A stretch of 27,330 bases of DNA from Calcarisporiella thermophila CBS 279.70. Its lineage: Eukaryota > Calcarisporiellomycota. The DNA lies in NCBI RefSeq assembly GCF_041956535.1, contig NW_027192219.1, positions 62,099 to 89,428 on the forward strand, written 5' to 3'. The position numbers and the translations under genes were made by a program. Below, piece after piece: positions 13,741 to 26,261 of this stretch. Every line of letters starts with the position of its first letter. Position 1 is the first letter of the stretch. Below the pieces are notes generated by a model. It had not been told where the DNA came from. It made no database searches and saw nothing but the letters and a program-made list of their open reading frames with translations.

Positions 13741-16700
13741 ATGGCCGCTACCGCTACTCAGTCGCAACCCACTAATGATGCTGTCCAAGATCATCTTTTC
13801 TTTGCTAATCTCAATCCTGTTCCCTCCTCCGCTCCTTTCGACCAGCCCGCACAGCCAACTCGCACCTCCAGGAACCGCTCTAAATCAATATCGCATACAC
13901 TTGCTTTTGGCAATCCAAGGTGGAATTTTCTGATGAGCGCCCCTTTGTCTGTCCAGCCTTCCGCTTCTACAAAGATTTCGTCGTGGGAGCCCACCCTCGA
14001 GCGCGCCATCAAATCTATTGTGTCGATCAAAGCAAATCATGTTCGCAGCTTTGATACCGAAGTTTCTGGTATGTTCCTTAATTCTACTTATTTGGTGAAA
14101 TACACTTCACTAATATCGTTCCATCTCCAGGTGCTTATACGGCCACCGGATTTATCGTTGACGCTAAGCGTGGTATCATTCTTACCAACCGTCACGTCGT
14201 CTCTCCTGCTCCTATCGTCGCTCAAGGCATCCTAACCAATTACGAGGAGGTTGAGCTCAAGCCTATCTATCGTGATCCAGTGCACGATTTTGGATTTATG
14301 CAGTTTGATCCCACTAAAATCAAGTTCATGGAGTTGATCGAAATCCCTCTCTCCCCTGAGCGTGCCAAAGTTGGACTCGACATCCGTGTCGTCGGAAACG
14401 ATGCCGGAGAGAAACTGAGCATCTTGGCTGGAACCTTGGCTCGATTGGATAGACCGGCTCCCGACTATGGTGTTGGTGAATACAACGATTTTAACACCTT
14501 TTATCTACAAGCTGCATCGAGCACTAGTGGAGGTTCCTCAGGAAGCCCTGTTCTCGACATTGATGGCCATGCAGTTGCGCTCAATGCTGGTGGAGCGAGC
14601 AAGGCTGCCTCAAGCTATTACTTGCCATTGGACCGGGTTAAGCGCGCTTTGCGCTTCATTCAACAGGGCCAAAGTGTTCCCCGTGGCACCCTTCAGACCG
14701 AATTTGAATACATGCCCTACGATGAGGTCCGCCGCCTTGGTCTCAGAGTTGGAATTGAGGAGGAGGTGCGTCGAAAGTTCCCAAATGAAAACGGTATGCT
14801 GGTTGTGCGTATGGCATTGCCGAAAGGTCCCGCTGATGGGCTTTTGATTCCTGGTGATATCGTGATTGCACTCAATGGAAACATGATTACCAATTTCAAT
14901 CATCTGTTCTCTGTGATCGATGACTCTGTCGGCTCGGACATAACACTGCGGGTGTGCCGTGGTCGCTCGATTGAGGAGGTTGTAGTTCGCGTGCAAGATC
15001 TTCACTCAATTACGCCAAGCAGGTTTGTTGAGGTGGGAGGAGGAATTCTCAACGAACTCTCATATCAACTTGCGCGCTCATATCAAATCCCCGTTGGAGG
15101 AGTCTATGTTGCTACGAGTGGTCATATGCTCGCGAGTGCATCCGCATGGCGCAAGTCGATTGTAGTGAGCGTCAACAATATCCAGACCCCCAACCTTGAT
15201 GCGTTCATTGAGGCAATGAAGACCCTTCCCGACGGAGCTCGCGTCCCTATCCGCTTTTATTCTCTGACGAAACTTTATAAGGAGAAAGTGATGATCATGC
15301 ATGTTGACCGACACTGGCATCGATTCAGGATTGCGGAGCGTAACGGTAAATAGAATTAGGTGTAAACGCAATTGTATGAAGGAGAGGCTCTAACGCTGCT
15401 TTTATGCCACCATTTTAGACACGACCGGCGTATGGGATTTCGTTGAAATGCCGCCACCTCCCAATACTCACTTCTATACTCCTTCGACGGCTTCTTTCCC
15501 TGATTTGGATCAGTCTCTGCATCCTGCAAATCTACTCATGCCCTCCTTCGTTGCAGTGGATTTCCACCTGCCCTACTTGGTTGATGGCATGAAAAACATG
15601 CAATTCTACGGGTTCGGTGTGATAGTCTCGACCAACCCTCCGCTTATCGTGTGCGATCGCGACACTGTTACCATCACTATTGGAGACATCTTTATCACTT
15701 TTGCAAACAGCATTATCATCCCTGGAAAGTTGCTCTATCTACACCCCGTGCATAATTTCGCCGTCCTCACTTATGACGCATCGCTCCTGGGAAACACTCC
15801 TGTGCGAGCGTTGGAGTTCTCGGACAAGATGCTCTCGCAAGGCGATGAAACCATTCTGGTTGGAACCGGAAGCGATTACACCCCGGTGGTGAAGCGTACG
15901 GTTGTATCAAGCGTGAGCAATATTGGGACCCGGGAATGTTCCCCACCGCGCTGGCGAGCTATGAATGTCGAAGGCATTAAGCTGGATGATCCTGGGAGCA
16001 CCCAGGGAGGTGTTCTCTGCGACAAGGATGGAAAGGTTCAAGCACTGTGGCTTAATTTTTCAAGCCAGAACGAGAAAGGGAAGGATGTATCCTTCATGGC
16101 CGGACTGCCAGTGTCACTGCTCTGTTCAACCTTGGAGCCTCTCTGCCAAGGCTTGCAGCCAAATTTGCGAGGCTTGGACATTGAGCTCTGGACCATGCGC
16201 ATTGCAGCCGCTCGAACTCTGGGGTTAACGGACGAGTGGGTGCGGAAAATTGAAGCCAGCCAACGAGGAAGGCATTCGCTTCTGTATGTGCTCAGTATAC
16301 TTGATCCTACGTCTCCGTGTGCGCAGGTCCTGAATGTGGGCGACATCATCCTGGAAATAAATGGGCAGATAGTGGGACGGATGTCGGATCTTGCACTTGT
16401 TGAGCACGTGGAGGAAGTGGACATGGTCATTCTTCGTGACGGAAAAGAATTACGTGTCAAGGTGCCTACTGTGCCGCTTAATGGCTATGAAACAAAGCGT
16501 ATCATCGGGTGGCAAGGAGCCCTTTTGCAAATGCCATACAAGGCAGTATTGGAAAATATACGCGAAGCTCCAAAGGGGGTGTATGTGTCATGTACCCTTT
16601 ACGGATCACCAGCAAGTGTGGCTCTGCGCCCTGGAGTATGGATTACGGAAATTGGTGGCAGGAAAGTGGAGGACCTGGATTCCTTTTTGGAAGCGGTTGG

Positions 16701-16935
16701 CGAGCGACCCTCGCGTCCTCGGTTGGAGGAGGATGGCGCCAAGGCTAGCCATGATGGAGAGGTGGAAGGCGATGGAGTGGAAGACGGCTATATCCGAATC
16801 AAGACCATTGCACGCAACGAAACCGTTAAGGTGATTGCGATGAAACTCGATGATAAAGGATATTGGGACGCGTGGCAGCTGGTTGTGGACGACGCTGCTG
16901 TGAGCGGGTGGAAGTGTATCTCGGCCAAATTGTGA
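13741..16935 (+). CDS. NMA111: Nma111/Ynm3 pro-apoptotic HtrA-type serine protease
   Basis: Exons 13741-14068, 14131-15345 and 15419-16935 give 1019 aa; introns are 62 and 73 nt. This is the fungal double-HtrA architecture: active trypsin-like domain, PDZ, degenerate second protease domain, PDZ. Triad residues are His131 (TNRHVV), Asp162 (HDFGFM) and Ser246 (GGSSGSP). PDZ1 follows (about 275-380, GLLIPGDIVIALNGNMITNF). The second protease half begins about residue 540; CDRDTV replaces the His motif and STQGG the Ser motif, so it should be inactive. A PDZ-like region (GDIILEINGQIVGRMSDL) and a C-terminal one follow. A basic RTSRNRSKS near residue 42 may be a nuclear signal. Known role of the yeast protein: nuclear serine protease acting in apoptosis-like death, stress response and lipid homeostasis. 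Length matches yeast Nma111 (about 1000 aa). Confidence 0.96.
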
Positions 16936-17278
16936 TATGCCTTTCATGTATTTTATTCGAAGTGTATTTTCCCTCCTTAACAGCACTTTCATAGAAACTT
17001 TATCCCTCATTTCGTTTTATGTAATTTCGTAGATTTTTATCCTTTTATTTCAATATCATAGTAAATAGATATTTTATTTTCATATTTGTTTCATCTTGGT
17101 TTTTTTTTTTCATTGCGAACGAATACAATCAAACCCTTTTTTATTTTATTGTTTTTCCCGATGGGCTTCATCTTCTATTTTGGTATATATTTTTCATTTT
17201 CACCTCTATATAAGATGTATTTCCTTATTTCCTTATTTTATTTTTGAATGAGCAAATAAAGTACGTAGATATACACAA
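16936..17278. other. Convergent 3' intergenic region
   Basis: These 343 very T-rich bases lie between the NMA111 and NRDE2 stop codons. They presumably hold the two 3' UTRs. No gene is seen. Confidence 0.6.
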
Positions 17279-20200
17279 TTATGTCTCCTCCACAGCCCCG
17301 CTCTCTTTAGACGCTAGATCAAATCGTTCTGTTATGTAGCGTTCTAATGGTATGCGGACGCGTAGTTCCTTCTCCAGCATCAGGTGGTATATTTCCTCCA
17401 GTATTTCACGCGAGAACCACCTCGCGTTCTTCAGTGGGAACATGTACAGCTTCTTGCTCCACGGGCATTCCCTAACGGCCCGATAGAACACACCAGGCAG
17501 CCGGTCATAATGTCCACATCTTGCTTCGAAATGCAGGTAAAGGAGCCAGAGTCCGACGGAATGGCGCGCTCGAGGGTCGTCTGTAGCACGATCGAAAAGG
17601 CTGCGCAACGCATCCTGGTTCAGATGCAATGCATGGTGTGCCTCGGCGTAGATGGCAAAAAGCCATCCCACGAAAGAAGACGAGTTTTTCTTCAAAAGGT
17701 GCTGGTCAATCAACCTGCGCACCCGGTTCTCTATCCGGGTTCGAACTTCGTTCGACAGGTAGAGTCCCCAAAACACGGTATTTCGCGGAAACTTTTCTAA
17801 CGAGCGCTCTAATACAGAGCGCATAGTGCGTGGCTGGAAAGCTTGCCCCGATATAGAATGGCGATGGATGAGGTGCGCGCGGGCCATTAGGAGTTGCTCT
17901 GCTTCGACACTCTGAGGGTAATCCGATAAAAATTCCAGTGCCTTGTCATAAACAGCAAGAGAGGCATCAAGCTCCTGCCGCCCAGAGGCAAGGTATTCAA
18001 AGAGCGCATGGGAAATGGCATAGTGCAGGGCATTACGCTTTAGTTTGAGTTCTTGCTGCTCTGGAGCGAAGGCCGAGGCAACCAGTTGGGTAAAAGTCTA
18101 GACAGTGCCAGAAGATTAGTGCAAAGGAGTGAAAACTTGGCACATTATTCCTACCTTTCTTGTCTTAAGGACCGTGGAGGTTAACGGAGCTACTACATCC
18201 GCTTGTGTCATCAATTCTCCCACCTGGCTACTTTCTTCCGTCAGCATTGTTAGGATACGGAGCGCAGCATTTGGCCGGCCTTGCTCAAACTCAAGCTCGG
18301 CAAACATGCGATAGAGTAGGGGCGCGTCGAGCTGATGCTCTGTTGGAAAAGATCGATGCATTGATATCGCGGTGGCGTAAACTTTCCGTGCCTATGATAA
18401 AAAGTGGGGGGTAATGAGCAAAAATCAAGGGGGAGCTAAATTTAAACGTACCTCGTCAATATTTCCTTTAAGTTTTTCTGATTGAGCATAGCCGTTCCAG
18501 AGCATGAGATTCATACGATCAATTTTGAGCAAGCTCTTTGCAAGTTTCGTTGATCTGTTGAAGAAATATGAAAGGAGTAAGTAAAATATAAATTGGATAT
18601 TACAAATCACAGTCTAACCCCTTAGGAGATACAAGCGTTTCTAGCACCAAATGTTGTAATGCTAAATCGTTGTCTTTAATGACCTCTCGAAGTTGGGTCA
18701 AAGCGTTCCTACCGGAAGCATAATTGTCCAAAAGTTTACCAGTGATTATCGAAAATAAATTGTGCTTACCTCGCAAACCCCACATTAACTTCCTTTAGAT
18801 CAGTTTCATCAATAACCCTGAACCAGTGCCCTCGTCTCGCAAACATAGTCTCCATTGTAGCGGGAAATGCTCGCACCGGGAATCCAAAAGGATCCTTCAA
18901 ACCTGCCTCTCGTCGAGGTTCCATCGCAATTCCGTGTACGTACTCTATATTCTTCTCCCCTTCACCATTAAATGCTGGCCAAAAACTATTTGCATACACA
19001 TGTTCGTTTGACATTTCATGGTGAACAAATGGATCAACTGTAAACTGGGTTGTAGTGGGAATATTAGGCGGCATGAATGGGAGTGCAAGAAATGTCAATA
19101 GCATATATATAAGATGTTGTCGGGGTTCTGGGAGCCAAACTTCAAAAAGTAAGCTGCGGATATCATCAAAGAGGATAATACGATATGGATCGTCCTCCTC
19201 GGTAGAATCTTCGTTGACGCGCCCTGGGAGAAGATACGAGGTTTCAAGAGATGATTCCGCGTCAGCCCAAGTCTGAAAGCCACTTGTTACTTCATTAGCA
19301 TCCTCAGATAGGGGGTCTACATGTAACTTGTTTGCTATTGCTGCTATTGTCGCTGTTGTAGTTGCGATCGATGCGTCACCTTCTGTAAAATTTCTCCAGC
19401 CTTTCGCATTCTTTTTAAATACCGGATAAACACGCATAAATATACGTGGCAAGCAATTGTTAGATCAATATGCGTTATCAAAAAAAAACTGATATATAAA
19501 TATACCTTTTCTCCGAAATGTGCAACGTCCGATTCCCAAAATATTTCAAATTCCTGCAGTCTTACATCCAGCTCTGCCTGCTCTTTCGCAGGCGTCTGTG
19601 AATATTTAGTTGATCGAAAAAAATTCATCTCTATCAGTGCTTGGAAGGCGGCATACGCTCTTTCAGTATATCCAGCCTGCTTCAAGAGCAAGCACGCTCG
19701 TAGGAAGACGTAGAGAAGATTATGCTCAATTCCCTCCAATTCCTCCATTTGATTTTCCCTATGAGCTCTGAAAGCTGCTTCCCGCAAAACCTCTAACCCT
19801 TGCTCAAAGCACTCCAGACATGTCTGCACTCCAAAAGACGCAAAGCTCGTTTGCCGAAAATTCAGATATTCCATCCATAATATGAAACGATGGGGCCACG
19901 CGCGAAGCGTCTCAATCCACTTGTCCAAAAGAGAGTTGGTATCCAGTACTTCAGTGCATTCCCGGAGATATGCTACAAGGAGTTGATCGTTCCCTGGGTT
20001 TAGAGTGAGGGCACGTTCAAACATTGCGATTTTTATCTCACTCAGCGCAAGTCTACCAGAGCGGGATGCGTTTTTGCCAGACGAGCGCCATCCACCTTGA
20101 AGATCGGCGGCTTCCTCTTGAAAAGCAACGAATTCTAACCAGAGATTGATATCTTCGGGGTGCTATAGAGTATCAAGTGCAGGTATATTAGGTGAATTGT

Positions 20201-21594
20201 TCAGATAGGTTGAATTTTATATATTTTAAATCACCTCTTTCAAACGTATATCATAATCACGTGTACGCTTTTTAACATATTCATCTAGCGATTCTTCATT
20301 TTCGAGATTTGGACTCTCAGCTTCTTGCCCCGGAATTTCTATATCGACTAATCGGTACTCTTCAGCAGGTATAATTTCCTTTCTTTTGGATTGCTCTTTC
20401 TCCGTAGTACCCTTCGCATCCCCAAGAGGAATGAAGTTTTCTCGAAATGCAGAGGATTTTTCTATTATTGAATGTGGATTGACTATCATTCTGTTCAAAT
20501 CTGAAGAAATTAAAATTAAGCCATCTAATAAATTGAGAAGAGTACAATTTTACCTCTTTACGGATTTATCATCGGCTTGGTACTTCACGTCCAAATACCG
20601 CACATGCTATATAAAAGCGAAATCGTAGATTACGGTGTAAAGTGGAAGAAAGTATAGAACTTACTTGTCGGTGAAATATAGGAACCACTTCGAGACCTTT
20701 TCCCGTCTTACTACTTGCAATTGTGATTCTCCAGCTAGAGGGTAAGCCTAATACACTGCCTCCTATTGTGAAGAGCAATAGATATTTAATAAAGACAACC
20801 AGTTAGAGTATCCTAAGCATAAATTATATATTTACTCCCTGCCCGATAGTATCTTGGTATATCATATTTGTTTAACCCCTCATAAACGATATTATTGTAA
20901 TCGCCTCTGGAATCGAAAAAATAATTATTGCGCTGTGTTGAAGGTGGATTGTATTCTACAAGTTCGTGCTAATAAAAAGAAATACTATGTTAGCCCTAAA
21001 ACAAATTAAATGAAAATATAGATTATCAACTACCTTTGCTTTTCTCCCATCTCTTGAACGCGACCGAGATCGTTTTCGCTTCCTTTTTTCTGGTGATCTC
21101 GATCTCCGGTTATGGCGGTGATGACGAGACTGTCGACTCTTTGACTCAGATCCTCGAGAATAAGATTCTTTACCGCTAATAGGGCTTGAGCTTTCTTCTT
21201 CAGATAACGAGCTATAGTAAGTAGCACTATCCCTATGTCTTTTCGATTTCTCTTTTCTTCTCGAAATTTTGTGCCGTTCTGTTCCGGTAAATTAAGTTAA
21301 TAATAGTAGTCGTTTTAATGAATATCCAATTAAATTGATTTTTATAGCCGTAGAAATACCTGCTGGTGAGGCGGATCTTCTTGTCCTGGAACTATCCTCA
21401 ATCAACAGCGGCTCTTTGTGTTTTTCGATGTCAGGGAAAGAAGAAAATTGAGGTGTCTTCTCTACTCGTGTGAGAGGTCCGGCCAGATCCTCGGGGAAAG
21501 AAGAGAAACTGGGTGCATGTGATGGGAATGAAATCGTAGATGCCTCTTTCTCACGCGTCGAAATCTTCGTGCTTTTCGAAATCTCTTGTGTCAT
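17279..21594 (-). CDS. NRDE2: NRDE2 family protein (HAT-repeat, RNA surveillance)
   Basis: Twelve exons join in phase: 21594-21360, 21278-21034, 20968-20836, 20762-20665, 20606-20554, 20490-20235, 20162-19506, 19410-18770, 18708-18619, 18554-18452, 18391-18155, 18097-17279. The product is 1188 aa, close to human NRDE2. Residues about 80-160 are basic and RS/RH-rich (RSRSPEKRKRKRSRSRSRD), a likely nuclear localisation region. Residues about 165-215 (YNNIVYEGLNKYDIPRYYR) resemble the segment of animal NRDE2 that binds the MTR4 helicase. From about 330 onwards there are half-a-TPR (HAT) helical repeats. Diagnostic matches include PEDINLWLEFVAFQ, ILFDDIRSLLFEV, and the C-terminus FYRAVRECPWSKKLY...LMLEKELRVRIPLE. 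Family role: nuclear, associates with Mtr4-type exosome helicases and splicing factors; the fission yeast counterpart is Nrl1. It is divergent from PEX12 across 257 bp. Confidence 0.95.
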
Positions 21595-21851
21595 TATAAA
21601 GTTGAATCACGGAAGAACTAAAAATGTTCATGTAGAGCTGGAGTAGGCTAAATTTTCAACTGCTGTTTCCAGCTAGATACATAACCATAGTCATAAGAGA
21701 AGGTGTGACTTTTTTCACTTAAAATGGTGTGACTAGCTTTTTGATAAGAGAATCAACTATCATATGTCAAAAGCTTCCCCGCAACCAACATTCATTACTC
21801 TCAATATTTTATATCATTTATCACTCCTAACCTTAGGAAGTAATCATAATC
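21595..21851. promoter_or_regulatory. Shared divergent upstream region of NRDE2 and PEX12
   Basis: Only 257 bp separate the two start codons, so both promoters must lie here or overlap. The DNA is AT-rich. I cannot identify specific factor sites with confidence. A near-duplicated segment, ggtgtgacttttttcac and ggtgtgactagctttt (about 21702-21741), is present. Confidence 0.5.
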
Positions 21852-23368
21852 ATGGAGTTTATGAGCAATTTAGGCTCGGCGTCAACCGATGTTTATCGCC
21901 CCTCTCTTTTTGAATTAATCGCGCAGGATAAAATGTGCGAGTTGTTACAGATGGCTGTTCGTTACGGGATATCGGTGAAGAGTCTTAATTATTACTATTG
22001 AATACGGCCTTAATCTCATAGAATTTGCACGCTTTAGATTTATGCTCAGAGGTACCCTAGGTTACTATTGCCTCTTGTGAACCGTCATGATGAGTTTTAC
22101 GCGATTTTGAGATTGATTATTGAATGGCACTACTTAAATGATTGGGGTAAATTCACCATTTCTAAATACCGGCAAGCTATTTTCTAAGCATTTCATGTGT
22201 AGGTGCTTCATTTGCGGAAAATTTCTATGGATTGAAACGTGTACGGAGCAAAGCGGTCAAACAAATGAGCGAAATTGTCTCGCAACATCGTACACTTCTT
22301 TCCTCCTCAGCCACTATCGCTGACCAACAAAAAAAGCAAAGACGCGAAGAAAAATTGAGGCCACGCGACATCCGATGGTCACTTGTCTTTTTGGTACTTT
22401 GTCCCCTTAATGTTTGTTCTAGTAAAAGGTTATTAACAGCAAAATAAAATTTTCAAAGGTCGGACTTCCTTACACAAAGTCAAAGCTCGACGAACTTTAC
22501 GAGCGTATTAGTGGTGGGGCGGGTGCTAGGCTTTTTGGAGAGACATTTTCACCAGATGAGCAGGAGGAAGAAGAACTCCTAGATCCTCAGACCACAGCTC
22601 GAAGACGTCTGTTGATTCAGTTGAAGCGTGTGTTCCGGCTCGTCTACCCCCTAATTAACGCCGCTTATAACGGGTTGATACTGATCCATTATATTGGCTA
22701 CCTTTTCAACAAGACGGATTACTATCAACCGTGGTTAAAATGGATTGGAATAGAGATAAAGCGAATGAGTTTTGCTGACTATGTAAGACGAGCACGATAG
22801 ATGTTTGATTTGCTTAAGTAGCTGATATTGACTGCTCTTCCATTTTAGCTTGACCGTATGATGCAAAAAGCTCAAACCGCAATATCCATCACTAATCCTG
22901 CTGCAAGTCCTTCTCTTATCCGCTGGGCATTTCGAGGGACAATGTGGACACTCTCACAGACTTTAGATTTACTGAAAGTTGTTTTGCCGATGTCAATATT
23001 CTTCTTTAAATTTTTAGAATGGTGGTACGGCAGCGAATTTGCACGCACTGGTCTGCGTGGAATGGGTGCAAATGGCTCTGCGACTATCCCGCCACCAGAA
23101 CCGATTAAAGTATATCGCTTCCTTCCCTAGTATTCATTGCCTATTAATCTCATTCTCTTAATAGCCTGACCCAGAGGGAACCTCCCTTCCCTCTACACCA
23201 AATACCTGCCCTCTTTGTCTTAAGCGGCCTATAGTGAACCCAACGGCACTACCTTCTGGCTACGTGTTCTGCTTTAATTGTGCGTTCAGGCATGTAGAAA
23301 AGCATTTCACGTGCCCTGTTACATTGATGCGGATTGATGGAGTTGATCAGCTGCGCAAAGTTATGTAG
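21852..23368 (+). CDS. PEX12: Peroxisome biogenesis protein Pex12 (RING peroxin)
   Basis: Six exons, 21852-21974, 22038-22146, 22203-22393, 22459-22782, 22849-23109 and 23165-23368, give 403 aa. The first ATG gives an N-terminus with [12 protein letters not shown], the Pex12 PSxFExxAQ motif. Other matches are [25 protein letters not shown] and the hydrophobic segment [17 protein letters not shown]; several membrane-spanning helices are expected in the peroxisomal membrane. The C-terminal incomplete RING reads CPLC (351, 354), then GYVFCFNC (372, 375), then a basic helix and CP (386). Known role: Pex2-Pex10-Pex12 form the retrotranslocation channel and ubiquitin ligase that recycles Pex5. A proline-rich linker (PPPEPIKPDPEG) precedes the RING, as in the family. 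The gene is transcribed away from NRDE2 and toward the kinase gene. Confidence 0.95.
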
Positions 23369-23650
23369 CTTGAATAGATCTTTGTTATTTCTCGATCGAT
23401 TTTTCTCATAATTTATAAATTATTAGTTAATTTTTCTTGACCGTTTTTTTTCGTGTTTAAAAAAAATATATATGAATTTCTATTTCGATTAGGGTGACTA
23501 TTAACGCCACCTGTCGAATAATTGATTTATTTTCGGAGACTTTTCTTTTAATATTCGAAAGTGCACTGAGTCCCTTTTTCTTCCTTTCCTCATCTGGTGC
23601 TATTCTTCGTCATCATCCGCGTATATGTATAGAAGTTTACAACATAAATA

Positions 23651-26261
23651 ATGAGTGCGCCAGTGTTGCCGCCAAAGTCGGCCCTCCGGGCATCGTTTTA
23701 CGTGATTCCTGCCTCAAGCGACACTTCCTCCTCGCCCCCTGATTCTACCCCACGGACACCTAATATGTTTCCCTCACCCACTTCGCCCAATCATTCCCCC
23801 CAAAAATCTCAGCTCGCTCTTCCTAAGTCTGACCCATTTAGTTCTCTTGCCAATAATCCACCACTTCATCCTGACCATCGCCCCGCTTTTGAGGCGCCGA
23901 CTCACTCGAAGGAACCGCAACCGCAAGAAAATGGACCACAAGTCCAGGCAAACGAGCCCCCGCCGGTTAGACCTCAGAGGTCCAGCATGCGCCCCCAGCA
24001 GCCTCGCACGATTTCTCAACAACTTCCCAAGGCATCCTCTGTGGGCACCATGCGGTCATCCAATACTAACTCGATGCCTCCTACGAAAACCGGTAATTTG
24101 CGAAGCGTGAAGTCTTTGCTACTTCCTTCAGGCAAAACTTCGTTGACTCAGACGTTTATATCCTGGGCTACTTCACCAACAAAAACCGAGGGTCGACCCA
24201 GTGAGGAAATGGCTACGAAATCAAGGTCCTCTCCTACTGTTGATTTAGGAGGAAACACGACTGAAGAACCACGCTCGAGGCGAACGTTAAAGAAAGTTCT
24301 CTCTACATTTGTCGGAAATTTCGCTGGTAATACCTTTATTTATTATCTTTCATCAATCCATTCTCTAAACAATGATGTATTGATTCCTATTAACAGATAT
24401 GCTTACGCTTGATAAGAAAACTATACCTTCAGTTGAAATCTCTTCGCCCTTTAATGCCGTGCATAATGTTCACGTCGGATTCGACAATAACACCGGAGAA
24501 TTCACTGTACGTTTCTGACTATTTTCAAAATGGACTTTTGTGCGTATTCTTTACAGATCATGATATTTTTAGGGCCTTCCCAAAGAATGGCAGATACTTC
24601 TCCAAGCTTCGGGCATTTCTAAACAAGATCAACGCGCCCACCCACAGGTTAGGAAATCAATTACCTGTTGATATTGATGCATTTCTTATATTTCTCCTTC
24701 CAGACTGTACTTGATATCATTAACTTCTATACGGAATCTCAACAAGAGAAAGATGAGTCAATTTGGCACAAGTTTACACACATGCAAAATAAACTACCTG
24801 AGTCCCATCCGCCCTCACATAGCGAGAAGGTAAAGCCTATAGCTATAAGATTGAAAATATTTCTCTCTGATGATACGAATTAATTTAATAGAAGCCCGCA
24901 CCAAAATCTCCCCCAGTGCCTGCAAGGCTGCCACCAGGCCCGGTAAATATTCGCTAATGAATTATTATTTTTGCTCCGACTCATATCAATAATATTACAG
25001 TTGCCCTCACGGTTGCCTCCCAAACCAAAGCCCGCTGTGCCCAAGCGTATGGATCCATCCTCTAAAGCTAGCACTCCACACAAAACTTCTACGACTAAAC
25101 ATGCGCATCGTATTGAACATGGCCAACAAGGCAAAGGGCCTACACCCCGCCGTCGAGAGTCCCGTAAGCACGATGAAAAGAAGGAGCAGGAATTGCTCGA
25201 GAAGCTACGCACGATTTGTTCCGATGCCGACCCATCGAAATTGTACCGTAACCTGACGAAAATTGGACAAGGCGCCTCCGGTGGTGTCTTTACTGCATAT
25301 CAAGTTGGCACAAATATTTCAGTGGCGATCAAGCAGATGAAACTAGAGCAACAACCAAAGAAAGACCTGATAATCAACGAAATCTTAGTGATGCGTGAGG
25401 CGAAACATCCGAATATTGTGAATTTCATTGATTCATTTCTTGTTAGGGGGGAGCTATGGGTTGTAATGGAATACATGGAAGGTGGGAGTTTAACTGACGT
25501 CGTAACATATAATTTAATGAGCGAAGGGCAAATCGCCTGTGTTTGTCGGGAAACATTGAAGGGGTTAAGCCATTTGCACTCTAAAGGTGTTATTCACCGA
25601 GACATCAAGAGTGACAACGTGCTACTCTCCTTGAATGGAGAAATCAAGCTGAGTCCGTTCTCTTCGTCCGCGCATTTTATACCGTTATTAACTCTCTAAC
25701 TAATAGCCGATTTTGGATTTTGCGCACAACTTAACGAAAATCAAGCAAAACGGACCACTATGGTCGGAACTCCTTATTGGAGTAAGCCACAGTCTTTTTT
25801 CTTTGACCACATTATCATATTGAAATCTCTCTTTTTCATCTTCTTGGTAGTGGCTCCAGAGGTGGTGACTCGCAAGGAATATGGCCCAAAGGTGGATGTT
25901 TGGTCATTAGGAATTATGATGATAGAAATGGTTGACGGAGAGCCGCCATATCTCCAAGAAATTCCTTTAAGAGTAACTGTAATCATATTCTATCCTCACC
26001 TCTCCTGCTAACAAAGTTGTCTCCCAGGCCCTCTATTTAATTGCGACTAATGGAACTCCCAAACTGCAAAACCCTGGTGCACTCTCAGCCACCTTCAACG
26101 ATTTCTTCCACCGCTGCCTGGAAGTCGAGGTCGACCGACGTCCGACTGCAGATGAGCTCTTAAAACATCCATTTTTGCGGCGGGCAGATCCGGCAACCTC
26201 ACTGGCACCTTTGATTAAAATGGCGAGAGAGCAAGCAAAGAAGCGAAGTGCTTACGAATAA
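23651..26261 (+). CDS. p21-activated (PAK/STE20 family) protein kinase, Cla4-like
   Basis: Nine exons, 23651-24326, 24397-24506, 24573-24647, 24704-24829, 24892-24942, 25001-25652, 25707-25781, 25851-25972 and 26028-26261, give 706 aa. Residues 1-225 are Pro/Ser/Gln-rich and disordered. The CRIB motif ([15 protein letters not shown], 240-254) followed by EFTGLPKEW binds Cdc42/Rac-GTP. A Pro-rich linker (about 330-365) could bind SH3 domains. The kinase domain (about 430-690) has GQGASG (435-440), Lys457 in [12 protein letters not shown] with Asp547, DFG at 565-567, activation-loop Thr581 ([10 protein letters not shown]) and MAPE. All catalytic residues are present. The core ([20 protein letters not shown]) looks closer to Cla4 than Ste20, yet no PH domain is visible. 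Family role: polarity, septins, cytokinesis and filamentation. Intron 6 uses donor GTCCGT, a poor match to consensus. Confidence 0.93.

Noticed and set aside
14610-15005. Minus-strand frame inside NMA111
   Set aside because: It is a shadow of the strongly supported protease exon.
16000-16900. NMA111 second protease half as a decayed separate gene
   Set aside because: Loss of the catalytic motifs in the second half is the known architecture of this fungal family, and the frame is intact.
17384-17800. 138-codon plus-strand frame inside NRDE2
   Set aside because: It is antisense to the NRDE2 C-terminal exon, which matches the family to the last residues.
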